From: Roseomonas sp. OT10
GTDB lineage: Bacteria; Pseudomonadota; Alphaproteobacteria; Acetobacterales; Acetobacteraceae
Direction: 5' to 3'
DNA length: 64,000 nt
Assembly (NCBI RefSeq): GCF_020991085.1
Contig: NZ_CP087719.1
Location: forward strand, 5,131,001-5,195,000
In this document: in pieces, positions 23,809 through 32,152 of the stretch
Numbering within the stretch: position 1 is the stretch's first letter
Layout of the letters: every line of letters begins with the position of its first letter
The notes under the pieces: model-generated
What the model was told of the DNA's origin: nothing
Database searches by the model: none
What the model saw: the letters and a program-made list of their open reading frames with translations, nothing else
Program-made: the position numbers and the translations under genes

Positions 23809-24714
23809 TCAGGCCGCCAGGGCTATGGCCTCCTGGGCGGCATAGTAGCGCGCCTCCGCCTCGGCGGGCGGGATGTTTCCGATCGGCTCGAGGAGGCGGC
23901 GGTTGTTGAACCAGTCCACCCATTCGAGGGTGGCGAACTCGACGCCCTCCAGGCTGCGCCACGGGCCGCGGCGCCGAATGACCTCGGTCTTGAACAGGCC
24001 GATGACGCTCTCGGCCAGCGCGTTGTCGTAGCTGTCGCCGACGCTGCCGACCGACGGCTCGATGCCCGCTTCCGCCAGGCGCTCGGTGTAGCGGATAGAC
24101 ACGTATTGGACCCCGCGATCGCTGTGATGGATCAGCCCCATGCCCTGGACAGGCCGCCGGTCATGCAGCGCCTGCTCCAGGGCATCCAGGACGAAGCCAG
24201 CATGGGAGGTGCGCGACACCCGCCAGCCGACGATCCGCCGCGCGAAGGTGTCGATGACGAAGGCGACGTAGACGAAGCCCTGCCAGGTCGCGACGTAGGT
24301 GAAGTCCGACACCCAGAGCAGGTTCGGCCGCGGCGCCAGGAACTGCCGGTTTACCCGGTCGGCCGGGCATGGCGCGCCCTTGTCGGGCACCGTCGTCCTG
24401 GTCTCCTTGCCACGCACCACGCCGCGCAGGCCCATCTGGCGCATCAGCCGCGCCACCGTGCAGCGGGCGACCGACGTCCCCTCGCGGCCGAGCTGGCGCC
24501 AGACCTTCCGCACGCCGTAGACGCCGAAGTTCTCGGCGTGGACCCGCCGCACCTCCGCCCGCAGCATGCTGTCCCGCTGCGACCTGGCCGAGCCCAGAGT
24601 GGGATCGGCGCGGCGCGCGGCATGGGCGTGGTAGGTGGACGGGGCGATCGGCAGAACCCGGCAGATCGACTCGACCCCGTACACGCCCCGATGATCGTCG
24701 ATGAAGGCGATCAT
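23809..24714 (-). CDS. IS3-family transposase OrfB (DDE integrase domain)
   Basis: The 301-residue protein has the HTH_21-like region ([20 protein letters not shown] and [17 protein letters not shown]), then the rve integrase core. The DDE residues are visible in [16 protein letters not shown] (first D), [12 protein letters not shown] (second D) and [17 protein letters not shown] (E). The start overlaps the OrfA stop codon as ATGA. No A-rich slippery site is seen at the junction, so translational coupling or an unusual frameshift would produce the active protein. Confidence 0.95.
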   Translation of the reverse strand: MIAFIDDHRGVYGVESICRVLPIAPSTYHAHAARRADPTLGSARSQRDSMLRAEVRRVHAENFGVYGVRKVWRQLGREGTSVARCTVARLMRQMGLRGVVRGKETRTTVPDKGAPCPADRVNRQFLAPRPNLLWVSDFTYVATWQGFVYVAFVIDTFARRIVGWRVSRTSHAGFVLDALEQALHDRRPVQGMGLIHHSDRGVQYVSIRYTERLAEAGIEPSVGSVGDSYDNALAESVIGLFKTEVIRRRGPWRSLEGVEFATLEWVDWFNNRRLLEPIGNIPPAEAEARYYAAQEAIALAA

Positions 24715-25043
24715 GGCTTCGACCGGCGGTCGAGCTCCGCCAGGGCAAAATACGCTGATGCCTTGCGCAGGATCTCGTTCGCCTGGCGCAGCTCGCGGTT
24801 CTCCCGCTCCAGCGCCTTGATGCGATCCCGATCCTCGCTCGTGGGCCCGGCACGCTTGCCGCGGTCACGCTCGGCCTGCCGGACCCAGCGACGCAGCGTC
24901 TCCGCCGTGCAGCCGATCTTCGCCGCGATCGAGCCAATCGCCGCCCATTGCGAGCCATGCTCCCCGGCGCCGTCCAGCACCAGCCGCACCGACCGCTCCC
25001 GAACCTCAGGCGAGTAGCTCGCCGCCGTCTTCTTCGCCGTCAT
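24711..25043 (-). CDS. IS3-family transposase OrfA (HTH/leucine-zipper)
   Basis: The 110-residue protein begins [20 protein letters not shown] and contains the HTH segment [20 protein letters not shown], followed by a coiled coil ([20 protein letters not shown]). This is the standard InsE/OrfA architecture. It recognises the IS ends and multimerises with OrfB. Confidence 0.95.
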   Translation of the reverse strand: MTAKKTAASYSPEVRERSVRLVLDGAGEHGSQWAAIGSIAAKIGCTAETLRRWVRQAERDRGKRAGPTSEDRDRIKALERENRELRQANEILRKASAYFALAELDRRSKP

Positions 25044-25120
25044 CGCTCCATCCTCTCAACGGTTGGAGCCTCCGCCAAACCCGGCGCGGTTCAGGCGGCG
25101 CCGAGCAGCCTTCACAGCGC

Positions 25121-25173
25121 TTGATTAAGCGGAGCAGTGCTCCATATAGTGCCACAATCGGAGCAATGCTCCG
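25121..25173 (+). promoter_or_regulatory. Promoter of the hydrolase gene with two operator palindromes
   Basis: TTGATT (25121-25126) and TATAGT (25145-25150), 18 bases apart, make a good sigma-70 promoter. GGAGCA-G-TGCTCC (25131-25143) lies inside the spacer, and CGGAGCA-A-TGCTCCG (25159-25173) lies just after the expected transcription start. The two palindromes share arms and are centred 29 bases apart. This is the arrangement expected for repression by a dimeric TetR-type regulator, most simply the one at 23119. Confidence 0.75.
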
Positions 25174-25225
25174 GTAATGGCCGGCCGTCCGGTCGCCCCG
25201 TGTGTGGGCCAACGAGGAGGGTACG

Positions 25226-26155
25226 ATGGCCGACCAGGCACCGGTTGCCAGATCAACGGCGATGGATCTCGCGCAGGTCGTGTCGATCGCCCCGGTCAGG
25301 CTGACGGCGCCGCAACGTGGCGAGGATATCCAATTGCGTGTGTCGGCACCGGTCGACGGCGACCGGCTGCCGGTTCTCATTTTCTCCCACGGCAACGGTC
25401 AGTCGCATCACGCCTACGGGCCCATCGTCCATTACTGGGCCGCCCAAGGCTTTGCCGTCATCAGCCCGACCCATCTTGATTCCCGCATGCTCGCCCTGCC
25501 ACAGGATGACCCGCGGCGGCCCGACCTATGGCACCACCGCGAGCAGGATCTGGTGCGGATCCTTGATGAGCTTGACGCGATCGCGGATCAGATCCCTGCG
25601 ATTCACGGCAGGCTGGACCGGGATCGGATCGCGGTCGCCGGGCACTCCTGGGGCGCACAGACGGCCAGTATGCTGCTTGGTGCCACGCATCCCGATCCGC
25701 GCGACGGGACGACGGTCGGCATCGCCGACGATCGCGTGAAGGCGGGGGTCCTGCTCGCCGTGCCGGGTACCGGCGGCAGGAACCTCAGTGAGTTCGCCGC
25801 GACGCGGTTCCCGTTCATGAACCCCAGCTTTGCCCGGATGGACACGCCTGCCCTCATCGTCGCGGGTGACGCGGACCATGGCGCGATGACGACGCGCGGA
25901 CCTGATTGGTGGCGCGAGGCCTACGACCTCAGCCCTGGGCGCAAGGCGTTGTTCACGGTGTTCGGCGGCGAACACTCGCTCGGCGGGGTCGCGAACTACG
26001 AGGCGAAAGAGACGACCGATGAGAGTCCGCTGCGCATCGCCGCCGTGCAACGGGTCACGACCGCCTACCTTCGGCACGTACTGGGGTTGGGTGATGCCGA
26101 GTGGCGGACAGTGAGCTCGGATGTCGCCTCGGAAGGCCGGATCGACACCAAGTGA
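25226..26155 (+). CDS. Alpha/beta hydrolase (chlorophyllase/dienelactone-hydrolase-like)
   Basis: The 309-residue protein starts at 25226 behind a strong GAGGAGG site. It contains FSHGNG (oxyanion strand), the nucleophile elbow AVAGHSWGAQ, ALIVAGDADHG near the acidic residue, and a late GGEHSLGG with the likely catalytic His. That completes a Ser-Asp-His triad. There is no signal peptide, so it is cytoplasmic. An inducible esterase under TetR control is typical of detoxification or solvent-response pairs, but the substrate is unknown. Codon usage is less GC-extreme than in the flanking chromosome. Confidence 0.87.
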   Translation: MADQAPVARSTAMDLAQVVSIAPVRLTAPQRGEDIQLRVSAPVDGDRLPVLIFSHGNGQSHHAYGPIVHYWAAQGFAVISPTHLDSRMLALPQDDPRRPDLWHHREQDLVRILDELDAIADQIPAIHGRLDRDRIAVAGHSWGAQTASMLLGATHPDPRDGTTVGIADDRVKAGVLLAVPGTGGRNLSEFAATRFPFMNPSFARMDTPALIVAGDADHGAMTTRGPDWWREAYDLSPGRKALFTVFGGEHSLGGVANYEAKETTDESPLRIAAVQRVTTAYLRHVLGLGDAEWRTVSSDVASEGRIDTK

Positions 26156-26264
26156 AGGAGCTGAGCCGCGCCGCAGCCCTGGCGCGTCTGCGTGCCGGAT
26201 CAATGGCGCGCGGGGCAGCGCGGCCCGCGCCCTGGCACTGTCGAGCATCGCGAGAGGAGATGTC

Positions 26265-26606
26265 TCAACGATGGCATGCGCAGCATGTTTTCGCTAGGGG
26301 CGGGACATTCGGTTCCACGTTCGACGGCGTGAGGAATGTAAGGTCGCCGTACTGGACCCACTCCTCCGCCAGACGGCCGCGGCTGTCGTATCGGAGCAGG
26401 TTCATCAGCTCGCGCCGCATCGGTTTTCCGTTTGGCATGGCCGAACCCACCACTGTGCCATGCAGGGTGCAGTCGCGCGGGACATAGCGATCGAGGGATC
26501 CGTCACCGGCTCGCGCCATGGCCTCCCTGCCGATGCGCACCAGGCCGCGGGCTTGCTCACTGTATCGAAGGTCGTCAGCGCTGATGAATTCATCCACCGG
26601 CTTCAT
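26265..26606 (-). CDS. NTF2/SnoaL-like protein (possible)
   Basis: The 113-residue protein starts MKPVDEFISADDLRYSEQAR and continues with GDGSLDRYVPRDCTLHGTVV, then RRELMNLLRYDSRGRLAEEW and VQYGDLTFLT. The 'G.i.eEWvq.D' strand pattern near the C-terminus and the size suggest a cone-shaped NTF2-like fold, but the usual N-terminal helices are weak. The start overlaps the stop of the truncated hydrolase upstream (ATGA), so it was once co-expressed with an intact hydrolase. It may now lack its promoter. Confidence 0.5.
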   Translation of the reverse strand: MKPVDEFISADDLRYSEQARGLVRIGREAMARAGDGSLDRYVPRDCTLHGTVVGSAMPNGKPMRRELMNLLRYDSRGRLAEEWVQYGDLTFLTPSNVEPNVPPLAKTCCACHR

Positions 26607-26833
26607 GGCTGTTTGCCGGCGCAGACAGTTCCGTTGACCGCCTGCTTCCGTGCGAGAAAGTCCACGATATGGTCGGCAAACTCCGCAGCAGGGGTTTCAA
26701 GGGCAAAGTGTCCCGCGTCGATCAGGTGGATTTCGGCGTCGGGCAGATCCTTCCGATGGGCCTCGCCGCCTGAGGGAACGAACGCGGGATCGTGCCGTCC
26801 CCATTCCGCCAGCAGCGGCGGTTGATGGTCCTG
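26603..26833 (-). pseudogene. C-terminal remnant of an alpha/beta hydrolase
   Basis: About 75 residues survive. LLAEWGRHDPAFVPSGGEAH, then LPDAEIHLIDAGHFALETPA and IVDFLAR are the characteristic C-terminal end of haloalkane-dehalogenase-like hydrolases, including the catalytic His in GHFALE. The nucleophile half is missing. Upstream in this frame the sequence becomes antisense to a LysR gene, and homology stops near 26833, so a deletion or recombination joined the two. Confidence 0.75.
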
Positions 26834-26851
26834 AAAGCAGATACTGAAACG

Positions 26852-27538
26852 ATGGACGGGCTGGATGCGATGGCGCTGTTTGTCTCTGCCGTGGACGAAG
26901 GTTCTCTCGCTGCTGCGGCGAGACGCCACGGTCAATGGCCGGCAGCCGTCACGGGGGCCGTATCGCTGCTTGAGCGGCAGGCCGGCGATATCCTTTTGCT
27001 CCGGTCGACACGCCGGCTCAGCCTGACGCCATCGGGCCAGCGGTATGTCTCTGTATGGAGTGATGTCCTGGCCAGGCTTCGCGAGATCGAGCCTGACCCT
27101 GCTGCCAGAACGCTCAAGGGTCAGATCGTCCTGACCGCTCGGAAGTTGTTCGGCCGCATGAAGGTCGTGCCGATCCTCGGGGAATTTCTTCGGGAGCATC
27201 CTCACATCGAGGCCAGGATGCTGATGGCCAATCATCTGTTCGATCTGACCGGCGAGGAAGTGGATCTGGCGGTGCGTCTCGCCCCCCTCTCCGATTCGAC
27301 CTTCAAGACAGTCCAGGTCGGCGAAGTTCAGGTGCTGCTGTGTGCTTCCCCCGATTATCTGGCGAATGCCGGCGCACCTTCGACGCCCGCCAATCTCGAC
27401 CGGCACGATTGCATCTCGCCAGGGCACCGGCACAGGCCAGGATGTAGCGCAAGGTGCCCCCAAAAACAACGCCGCCAATCCCTTTGCTGGAAGCAACCTG
27501 TTCGCCGGCGACAAGGTGGCTGCCGACCGCGCGCATGA
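26852..27538 (+). pseudogene. LysR-family regulator, C-terminally disrupted
   Basis: The frame begins MDGLDAMALFVSAVDEGSLA with a normal LysR HTH (AAAARRHGQWPAAVTGAVSL and STRRLSLTPSGQRYV). It continues into the effector domain (GEEVDLAVRLAPLSDSTFKT, VQVLLCASPDYLANAG). After about residue 188 (LDRHDCISPG) the sequence no longer resembles LysR and runs through an Arg/Cys/Gln-rich tail to the stop at 27538. About 100 residues of the effector domain are absent and not found in other frames, which indicates a recombination breakpoint near 27417 rather than a simple frameshift. The start is only 19 bases beyond the hydrolase remnant. Confidence 0.75.
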
Positions 27539-27727
27539 AGTCCGAGCTTGCGCGCATGGTCGCGAACCCGGGCGATGGGGTGGAGCCCTACTCCTGTCCT
27601 TCTGGGAAGGCGCCCGCAACCACCCGGGCCTCCCCGGTCGGTTCTTGCCCGGGGGCCCGCAGGCTTGTCCCCATCGCCTGTGGGGGAGCGGCTTGAGCCG
27701 GCTCCGGCCGGCGCGATAGGATGCGCC
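27539..27727. other. Non-coding junction at the right end of the acquired segment
   Basis: No convincing gene is present. GC content rises back to the chromosomal level within this stretch. A minus-strand frame at 27303-27557 (with SHLVAGEQVASSKGIGGVVF) looks somewhat protein-like but has no recognisable family and lies antisense to the LysR tail. The region ends with the ribosome-binding site (AGGA) of the next LysR gene. Confidence 0.4.
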
Positions 27728-28600
27728 ATGCGGCATCTGGACACCGAGGCGCTGGCCGCCTTCACGGCGGTCGTGGATTTCGGCAGCTTCACCGCGGCTG
27801 CCGCGCAGATGCACAAGACGCCCTCGGCCATCAGCATCGCGGTTTCGCGGCTGGAGGAGCGGCTGGGCCATCGCCTGTTCCTGCGCGGCCACCGCAACAT
27901 CGCGCTGACGGCGGCCGGAGAGCGCCTCCTCCTGCATGCGCGCAAGATGCAGGCGCTGGAGGCGGAGGCGCTGGCCGACCTGATGGGCGACCGCCGGGAG
28001 AGCCGGGTGCGCCTGGGCATGCCGGACGACTACGTCTCCTGGTTCGGCGCCGCGCTGGTGCAGCGCTTCAGCCCGGCGCATCCGAACGTCTACATCGACC
28101 TGCAATGCCACTTCTCCCGGCACCTGGAACGCATGGTCGGCAGCCAGGAGCTGGATCTGGCGCTGATCACCCAGAGCACGGACCGCCCCCAGGGCGAGTT
28201 CCTCCGCCATGAGCGGCAGGTCTGGTGCACCGCGCCGGACGCGGTGCCGGAAGCGCAGCGGGTTCTGCCCCTCGCGTTGTTCTCCGAGGAATGTCCGGCC
28301 AGGCCGGGCGTCTTCGCGCTGCTCCGCCAGGCCGGACGGGACTGGCGGCTGGTCCATTCCTCCTCGCACCTGGCCGGCATCGAGATCGCCGTGGTCTCCG
28401 GCAAGCTGCTGACCGTCCTGCCGGAGCCGGCGGTGCCCCGGGGCTGGCGCCGCCTGGGACCGGAGCACGGGCTGCCCGAATTGCCGGAGCTGCCCCTGGG
28501 TCTGCTGCATGCCCGCTCGCCCCGGCTGGCGGTGCGCCGGCTCGCCGCATTTCTCCGGCGGGAGTTCGGCGCCACCCAGATGCCTGCGGCAGCGGAATAA
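27728..28600 (+). CDS. LysR-family regulator of the adjacent peptide-transport cluster
   Basis: The protein has 290 residues and a start at 27728 with AGGA upstream. A first ATG at 27721 is in another frame. The HTH (FGSFTAAAAQMHKTPSAISI, then RLEERLGHRLFLRGHRNIAL) is complete, followed by a full effector domain including PDDYVSWFGAALVQRFSPAH and SSSHLAGIEIAVVSGKLLTV. Effector domains of the PecT/DhcR type carry the 'PDDY' motif. The gene precedes a binding-protein/ABC/peptidase cluster on the same strand, 118 bases upstream, and probably activates it in response to the imported compound. Confidence 0.92.
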   Translation: MRHLDTEALAAFTAVVDFGSFTAAAAQMHKTPSAISIAVSRLEERLGHRLFLRGHRNIALTAAGERLLLHARKMQALEAEALADLMGDRRESRVRLGMPDDYVSWFGAALVQRFSPAHPNVYIDLQCHFSRHLERMVGSQELDLALITQSTDRPQGEFLRHERQVWCTAPDAVPEAQRVLPLALFSEECPARPGVFALLRQAGRDWRLVHSSSHLAGIEIAVVSGKLLTVLPEPAVPRGWRRLGPEHGLPELPELPLGLLHARSPRLAVRRLAAFLRREFGATQMPAAAE

Positions 28601-28718
28601 ATTTCCGTCAAGCCCGCCCCAAATCTTTTCATCCCCCGCCGCCCGGTGGGCGATTGACCGTCGGGGCCCCTGGTCGCTCCAATCCGCCCGCCCCCAACGG
28701 ACAGCGGATCTTCGGCCC

Positions 28719-30332
28719 ATGACGACCTCTGCGCGCAATACTCCGGGCCTCACGCGCCGCCTGCTCGGCACCGCCGGCCTGGCCGCGGCGCTGGCGCCGG
28801 CCTGGAGCGGCCCGCTGCGCGCCCAGGCGCAGCCGAAGCGGGGCGGCCGCATCACGGTGGCGCTGAGCCCCGAGCCGCCGACGCTGATGCTGGGCCTCAG
28901 CGGCCAGGGGCCGGTGCAGCTCGTGGGGGGGAAGATCTACGACGCGCTGCTGACCTATGCGCACGACCTGACGCCGCAGCCGAGCCTGGCGAAGAGCTGG
29001 GAGGTCTCGCCGGACGGGCTGCGCTACACCTTCCGGTTGCAGGAGGGCGTGACCTGGCATGACGGGAAGCCCTTCACCGCCGAGGATGTGGTGTTCTCGA
29101 TGCGGGACTTCCTGTCGGAAACCAACCCGCGCGCCCGCGGCCTGACCAGCCGCATCAAGGAATACGCCACGCCCGACGCGCAGACGGTGGTGATCACGCT
29201 GGGCGAGCCGGTGCCTGCCTTCCTCTGGTTCTTCGACGTCACCACCATGCCGATGATCCCGAAGCACCTCTATGCCGGGACGGATTTCCGCAACAACCCC
29301 GCCAATGCGACCCCCATCGGCACGGGGCCCTTCCGCTTCGTGGAGTGGCGCCGGGGGGAGCTGGTGCGCCTCGCCCGCAACGAGCACTACTGGAAGCCGG
29401 GCAGGCCCTATCTGGACGAGGTGGTGTTCCGCATCCTGCCCGACGCCGCCTCCCGCCTCGCGGCGCTGGAGAACGGGCAGATCGACGTCGCCTCCAACTA
29501 CGACATCGATCCGGTCCACACGCCGATGCTGTCGCGCCTTCCCAACCTGGAGGTGACGAACAAGGGCTACGAGTTCCTCGGCCACCTCTCCTGGCTGGAG
29601 ATGAACAACCGGGTGAAGCCGATGGACGACCGCCGCTTCCGCCAGGCGGTGCTGCATGCCATCGACCGCGACTTCCTGGCCCAGCGCATCTGGTTCGGCA
29701 ACGCCATCCCCGCCACCGGCCCGCTGAACCAGGCGACGCGCTTCTACGAGAAGGACACTGCGCGCTACCCCTTCGACCCGGCGAAGGCACGCGCCCTGCT
29801 GGACGAGATGGGGCTGAAGCCCGGCGCGGACGGGGTGCGGGTCAGCCTGCGCATGATGCCGCTGCCCTATGGCGAGGTCTGGACCCGGATGGCGGAATAC
29901 ATCCGTGAATCCCTGGGCAAGGTCGGCATCCGGCTGACGCTGGAGGCGGTGGATGCCGGCGCCTGGGCGCAGCGCCTGGGCAACTGGGACTACGACATGA
30001 CGATCAACGTGGTCGGCCAGTTCGCCGATCCGGCGATCGGCGTGGCCCGCAGCTACGTCAGCAGCAACATCCGCAAGGGCATCCCCTTCACCAACACCGA
30101 GGGCTATTCCAACCCGCAGGTCGATGCGCTGTTCGAGAAGGCCGCCGTGACCGTCGACCAGGGCGAGCGCGCGAAGCTCTATTCCGACGCCCAGAAGCTG
30201 CTGGTCCAGGACGTGCCGGTCGGCTGGCTGCTGCAGGTGCGCTTCCCGACGGTGCTGAACAAGCGCTTCGCGGACGTGATCACCACCGCGATCGGCGTGA
30301 ACGAGAGCTTCGACGCCGTCCACCTGCGCTGA
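28719..30332 (+). CDS. ABC transporter substrate-binding protein, family 5, canonical order
   Basis: The 537-residue protein has a Tat-like or Sec signal (TRRLLGTAGLAAALAPAWSG) followed by the usual family order: GGRITVALSPEPPTL, YDALLTYAHDLTPQPSLAKS, WHDGKPFTAEDVVFSM (about 113), AIDRDFLAQRIWFGNA, KARALLDEMGL (about 357) and GYSNPQVDALFEKA (about 461). It is the unpermuted reference for the two rotated paralogues elsewhere in the window. It heads a transporter cluster and binds peptides or similar ligands in the periplasm. Confidence 0.95.
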   Translation: MTTSARNTPGLTRRLLGTAGLAAALAPAWSGPLRAQAQPKRGGRITVALSPEPPTLMLGLSGQGPVQLVGGKIYDALLTYAHDLTPQPSLAKSWEVSPDGLRYTFRLQEGVTWHDGKPFTAEDVVFSMRDFLSETNPRARGLTSRIKEYATPDAQTVVITLGEPVPAFLWFFDVTTMPMIPKHLYAGTDFRNNPANATPIGTGPFRFVEWRRGELVRLARNEHYWKPGRPYLDEVVFRILPDAASRLAALENGQIDVASNYDIDPVHTPMLSRLPNLEVTNKGYEFLGHLSWLEMNNRVKPMDDRRFRQAVLHAIDRDFLAQRIWFGNAIPATGPLNQATRFYEKDTARYPFDPAKARALLDEMGLKPGADGVRVSLRMMPLPYGEVWTRMAEYIRESLGKVGIRLTLEAVDAGAWAQRLGNWDYDMTINVVGQFADPAIGVARSYVSSNIRKGIPFTNTEGYSNPQVDALFEKAAVTVDQGERAKLYSDAQKLLVQDVPVGWLLQVRFPTVLNKRFADVITTAIGVNESFDAVHLR

Positions 30333-30356
30333 ACCGGGCCAGGCCCCGTCGCCCGC

Positions 30357-31334
30357 GTGCCCGTCCTGCGGTTCCTCTCCTGGCAGTTGCTTCGCCTGAT
30401 CCTGGTGGTCGCGGGTGTCGCGGTGCTGAACTTCACCCTGGTGCATCTGGCGCCGGGCGACCCCGTCAGCGTGCTGGCGGGCGAATCCGGTGCCGCGGAC
30501 GCGCAGTTCGTCGCCCAGCTTCGCCGCGAGTTCGGGCTGGACCAGCCGCTGGCGGTCCAGCTCTGGCATTACCTCGCCAGCATCGCGCGGCTCGACCTGG
30601 GGATGAGCTACCGCCAGCGCGTCCCCGTGCTCGACCTCATCCTGGGTGCGCTGCCGGCCACGCTGCTCCTCACCGTGCCCGCCTTCCTGCTGGCGCTCGG
30701 CGGCGGCATTGCCTGGGGGCTTCATGCGGCGCAGCGGCGCGGCGGGCCGCGCGTCGCCGTCTTCACCGCCGGCACCGCCCTGTTCAATGCCGCGCCCGTC
30801 TTCTGGATCGCGCTGCTGGCAGTGCTGCTCTTCTCCGTGACGCTGGGCTGGCTGCCCGCCTTCGGAATGCGCGAGACGGATGCGCCGGACTCCGCCCTGC
30901 TGGCCGCGCTGGACGTGCTGCGCCACGCGGTGCTGCCAGTGGCCACCCTGGCGCTGTTCTACATGGCCGTCTACGCTCGGGTGATGCGCGCCTCGGCGCT
31001 GGAGGTGCAGCATCTGGACCATGTCCGCACCGCCCGTGCCAAGGGCGTGCCGCGGGCCCGGGTGGTGCGCCGCCACGTCGCGCCCAACGCCATCCTGCCG
31101 GTGATCGCGCTGGCCGGGCTGCAGGCGGGGCAGCTCATCGGCGGCTCGGTGGTGGTGGAGACGGTCTTCGCCTGGCCGGGCATGGGCCGGCTGGCCTTCG
31201 ACTCCCTGCTGCAGCGCGACTACCCGGTGCTGATGGGCATCCTGCTGCTCTCCTCGGTCCTCGTCGTGGCGTTCAACGCGCTCACCGATCTGGTCGCCGC
31301 CCTGGCCGACCCGCGCATCGGCGGGGGTGCCTGA
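30357..31334 (+). CDS. Oligopeptide ABC transporter permease, DppB type
   Basis: The 325-residue protein starts at GTG 30357. The first membrane helix (LILVVAGVAVLNFTLVHLAP) leads into PGDPVSVLAGESG and FGLDQPLAVQLWHYL, and the C-terminal part has the EAA-like loop ARAKGVPRARVVRRHVAPNA and FAWPGMGRLAFDSLLQRDYP. These are standard DppB/GsiC features. It overlaps the following permease by one base at the stop/start. Confidence 0.94.
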   Translation: MPVLRFLSWQLLRLILVVAGVAVLNFTLVHLAPGDPVSVLAGESGAADAQFVAQLRREFGLDQPLAVQLWHYLASIARLDLGMSYRQRVPVLDLILGALPATLLLTVPAFLLALGGGIAWGLHAAQRRGGPRVAVFTAGTALFNAAPVFWIALLAVLLFSVTLGWLPAFGMRETDAPDSALLAALDVLRHAVLPVATLALFYMAVYARVMRASALEVQHLDHVRTARAKGVPRARVVRRHVAPNAILPVIALAGLQAGQLIGGSVVVETVFAWPGMGRLAFDSLLQRDYPVLMGILLLSSVLVVAFNALTDLVAALADPRIGGGA

Positions 31335-32152
31335 TGCGCCGGGCCTCCCCCGCCCTGCTGCTGGGCCTGCTCTGCCTCGCCCTGGTGCTGGCCATGGCGC
31401 TGCTGGGCCCGGTGCTCTACCCGGTGGACCCCTGGGCCAGCGGACCGATGCCCTTCGCCCCGCCCCTGTCCGAAGGGGCGCCGCTCGGCACGGACCTGCT
31501 GGGGCGCGACATCCTGGCCGGGGTGCTGCAGGGCGCGCGCGTCTCGCTGCTGGTCGGCGCCGTGGCGGCGGCCGGGGCCGTGCTGCTGGGCGGGGTGGTC
31601 GGGCTGCTCGCCGGCTTCTTCCGCGGCGCCGTGGACACGGTGCTGACGGGGGTGACGGAATTCTTCCAGACGGTTCCGGGCTTCATCCTGTCGATCCTGC
31701 TGGTCTCGCTCTTCCGCCCGTCCCTCGGCTCGATCGTCACCGCCATCGCCCTGGTCTCCTGGCCCCAGGTGGCGCGGGTGGTCCGGACCCAGACCCTGTC
31801 GCTGCGCGAGCGGGAGTTCGTCCTCGCCGCGCGGCTCAGCGGCAAGCCGCTGTGGAAGGTGCTGCTGGTCGACCTCGTCCCGCACCTGCTGCCGCCGGTG
31901 CTGGTGGTGGCCAGCGTCATCGTCGCCAATGCCATCCTGACCGAGAGCGCGCTGAGCTTCATGGGGCTGGGCGATCCCCGGCTGATGTCCTGGGGCTACA
32001 TGATCGGCGCCGCGCGTTCGGTGATCCGCTTCGCCTGGTGGATGAGCGTCTTTCCCGGCTGCGGCATCCTGCTGCTGGTGCTGGGGGTGAACCTGCTCAG
32101 CGACGGGCTGGCCCACCACCTCGACCCGCGCCGCTCGGTGGTGCGGGCATGA
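31334..32152 (+). CDS. Oligopeptide ABC transporter permease, DppC type
   Basis: The 272-residue protein begins MRRASPALLLGLLCLALVLA. The periplasmic entry motif LGTDLLGRDILAGVLQGARV is the DppC hallmark, and the EAA loop AARLSGKPLWKVLLVDLVPH is present. At 272 residues it is short for the family, with only a brief cytoplasmic N-terminus. The stop overlaps the ATPase start (ATGA). Confidence 0.94.
   Translation: MRRASPALLLGLLCLALVLAMALLGPVLYPVDPWASGPMPFAPPLSEGAPLGTDLLGRDILAGVLQGARVSLLVGAVAAAGAVLLGGVVGLLAGFFRGAVDTVLTGVTEFFQTVPGFILSILLVSLFRPSLGSIVTAIALVSWPQVARVVRTQTLSLREREFVLAARLSGKPLWKVLLVDLVPHLLPPVLVVASVIVANAILTESALSFMGLGDPRLMSWGYMIGAARSVIRFAWWMSVFPGCGILLLVLGVNLLSDGLAHHLDPRRSVVRA

Larger units (their letters stand above)
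23770..25093 (-). mobile_element. IS3-family insertion sequence with perfect 27-bp terminal inverted repeats
   Basis: The element is 1324 bp. The left end (23770-23796, starting TGAACCGCGCCGGGTTTGGC) and right end (25067-25093) are exact reverse complements. TGAACCG at the tip and the orfA/orfB layout match the IS3 family. Flanking triplets differ (CCG left, GGC right), so no target duplication is visible. TGTGTGGGCC occurs just outside the left end (23759-23768) and again at 25201-25210. The ends and both ORFs are intact, so the copy may be active. Confidence 0.92.

Noticed and set aside
24711-24714. Programmed -1 frameshift between IS orfA and orfB
   Set aside because: No A-rich slippery heptamer is present. 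The two frames meet in an ATGA overlap, which allows coupled initiation instead.
28629-31076. 815-codon minus frame opposite the receptor and permease genes
   Set aside because: It has His/Gln/Gly-rich shadow composition, and the + strand has complete SBP and DppB motifs.
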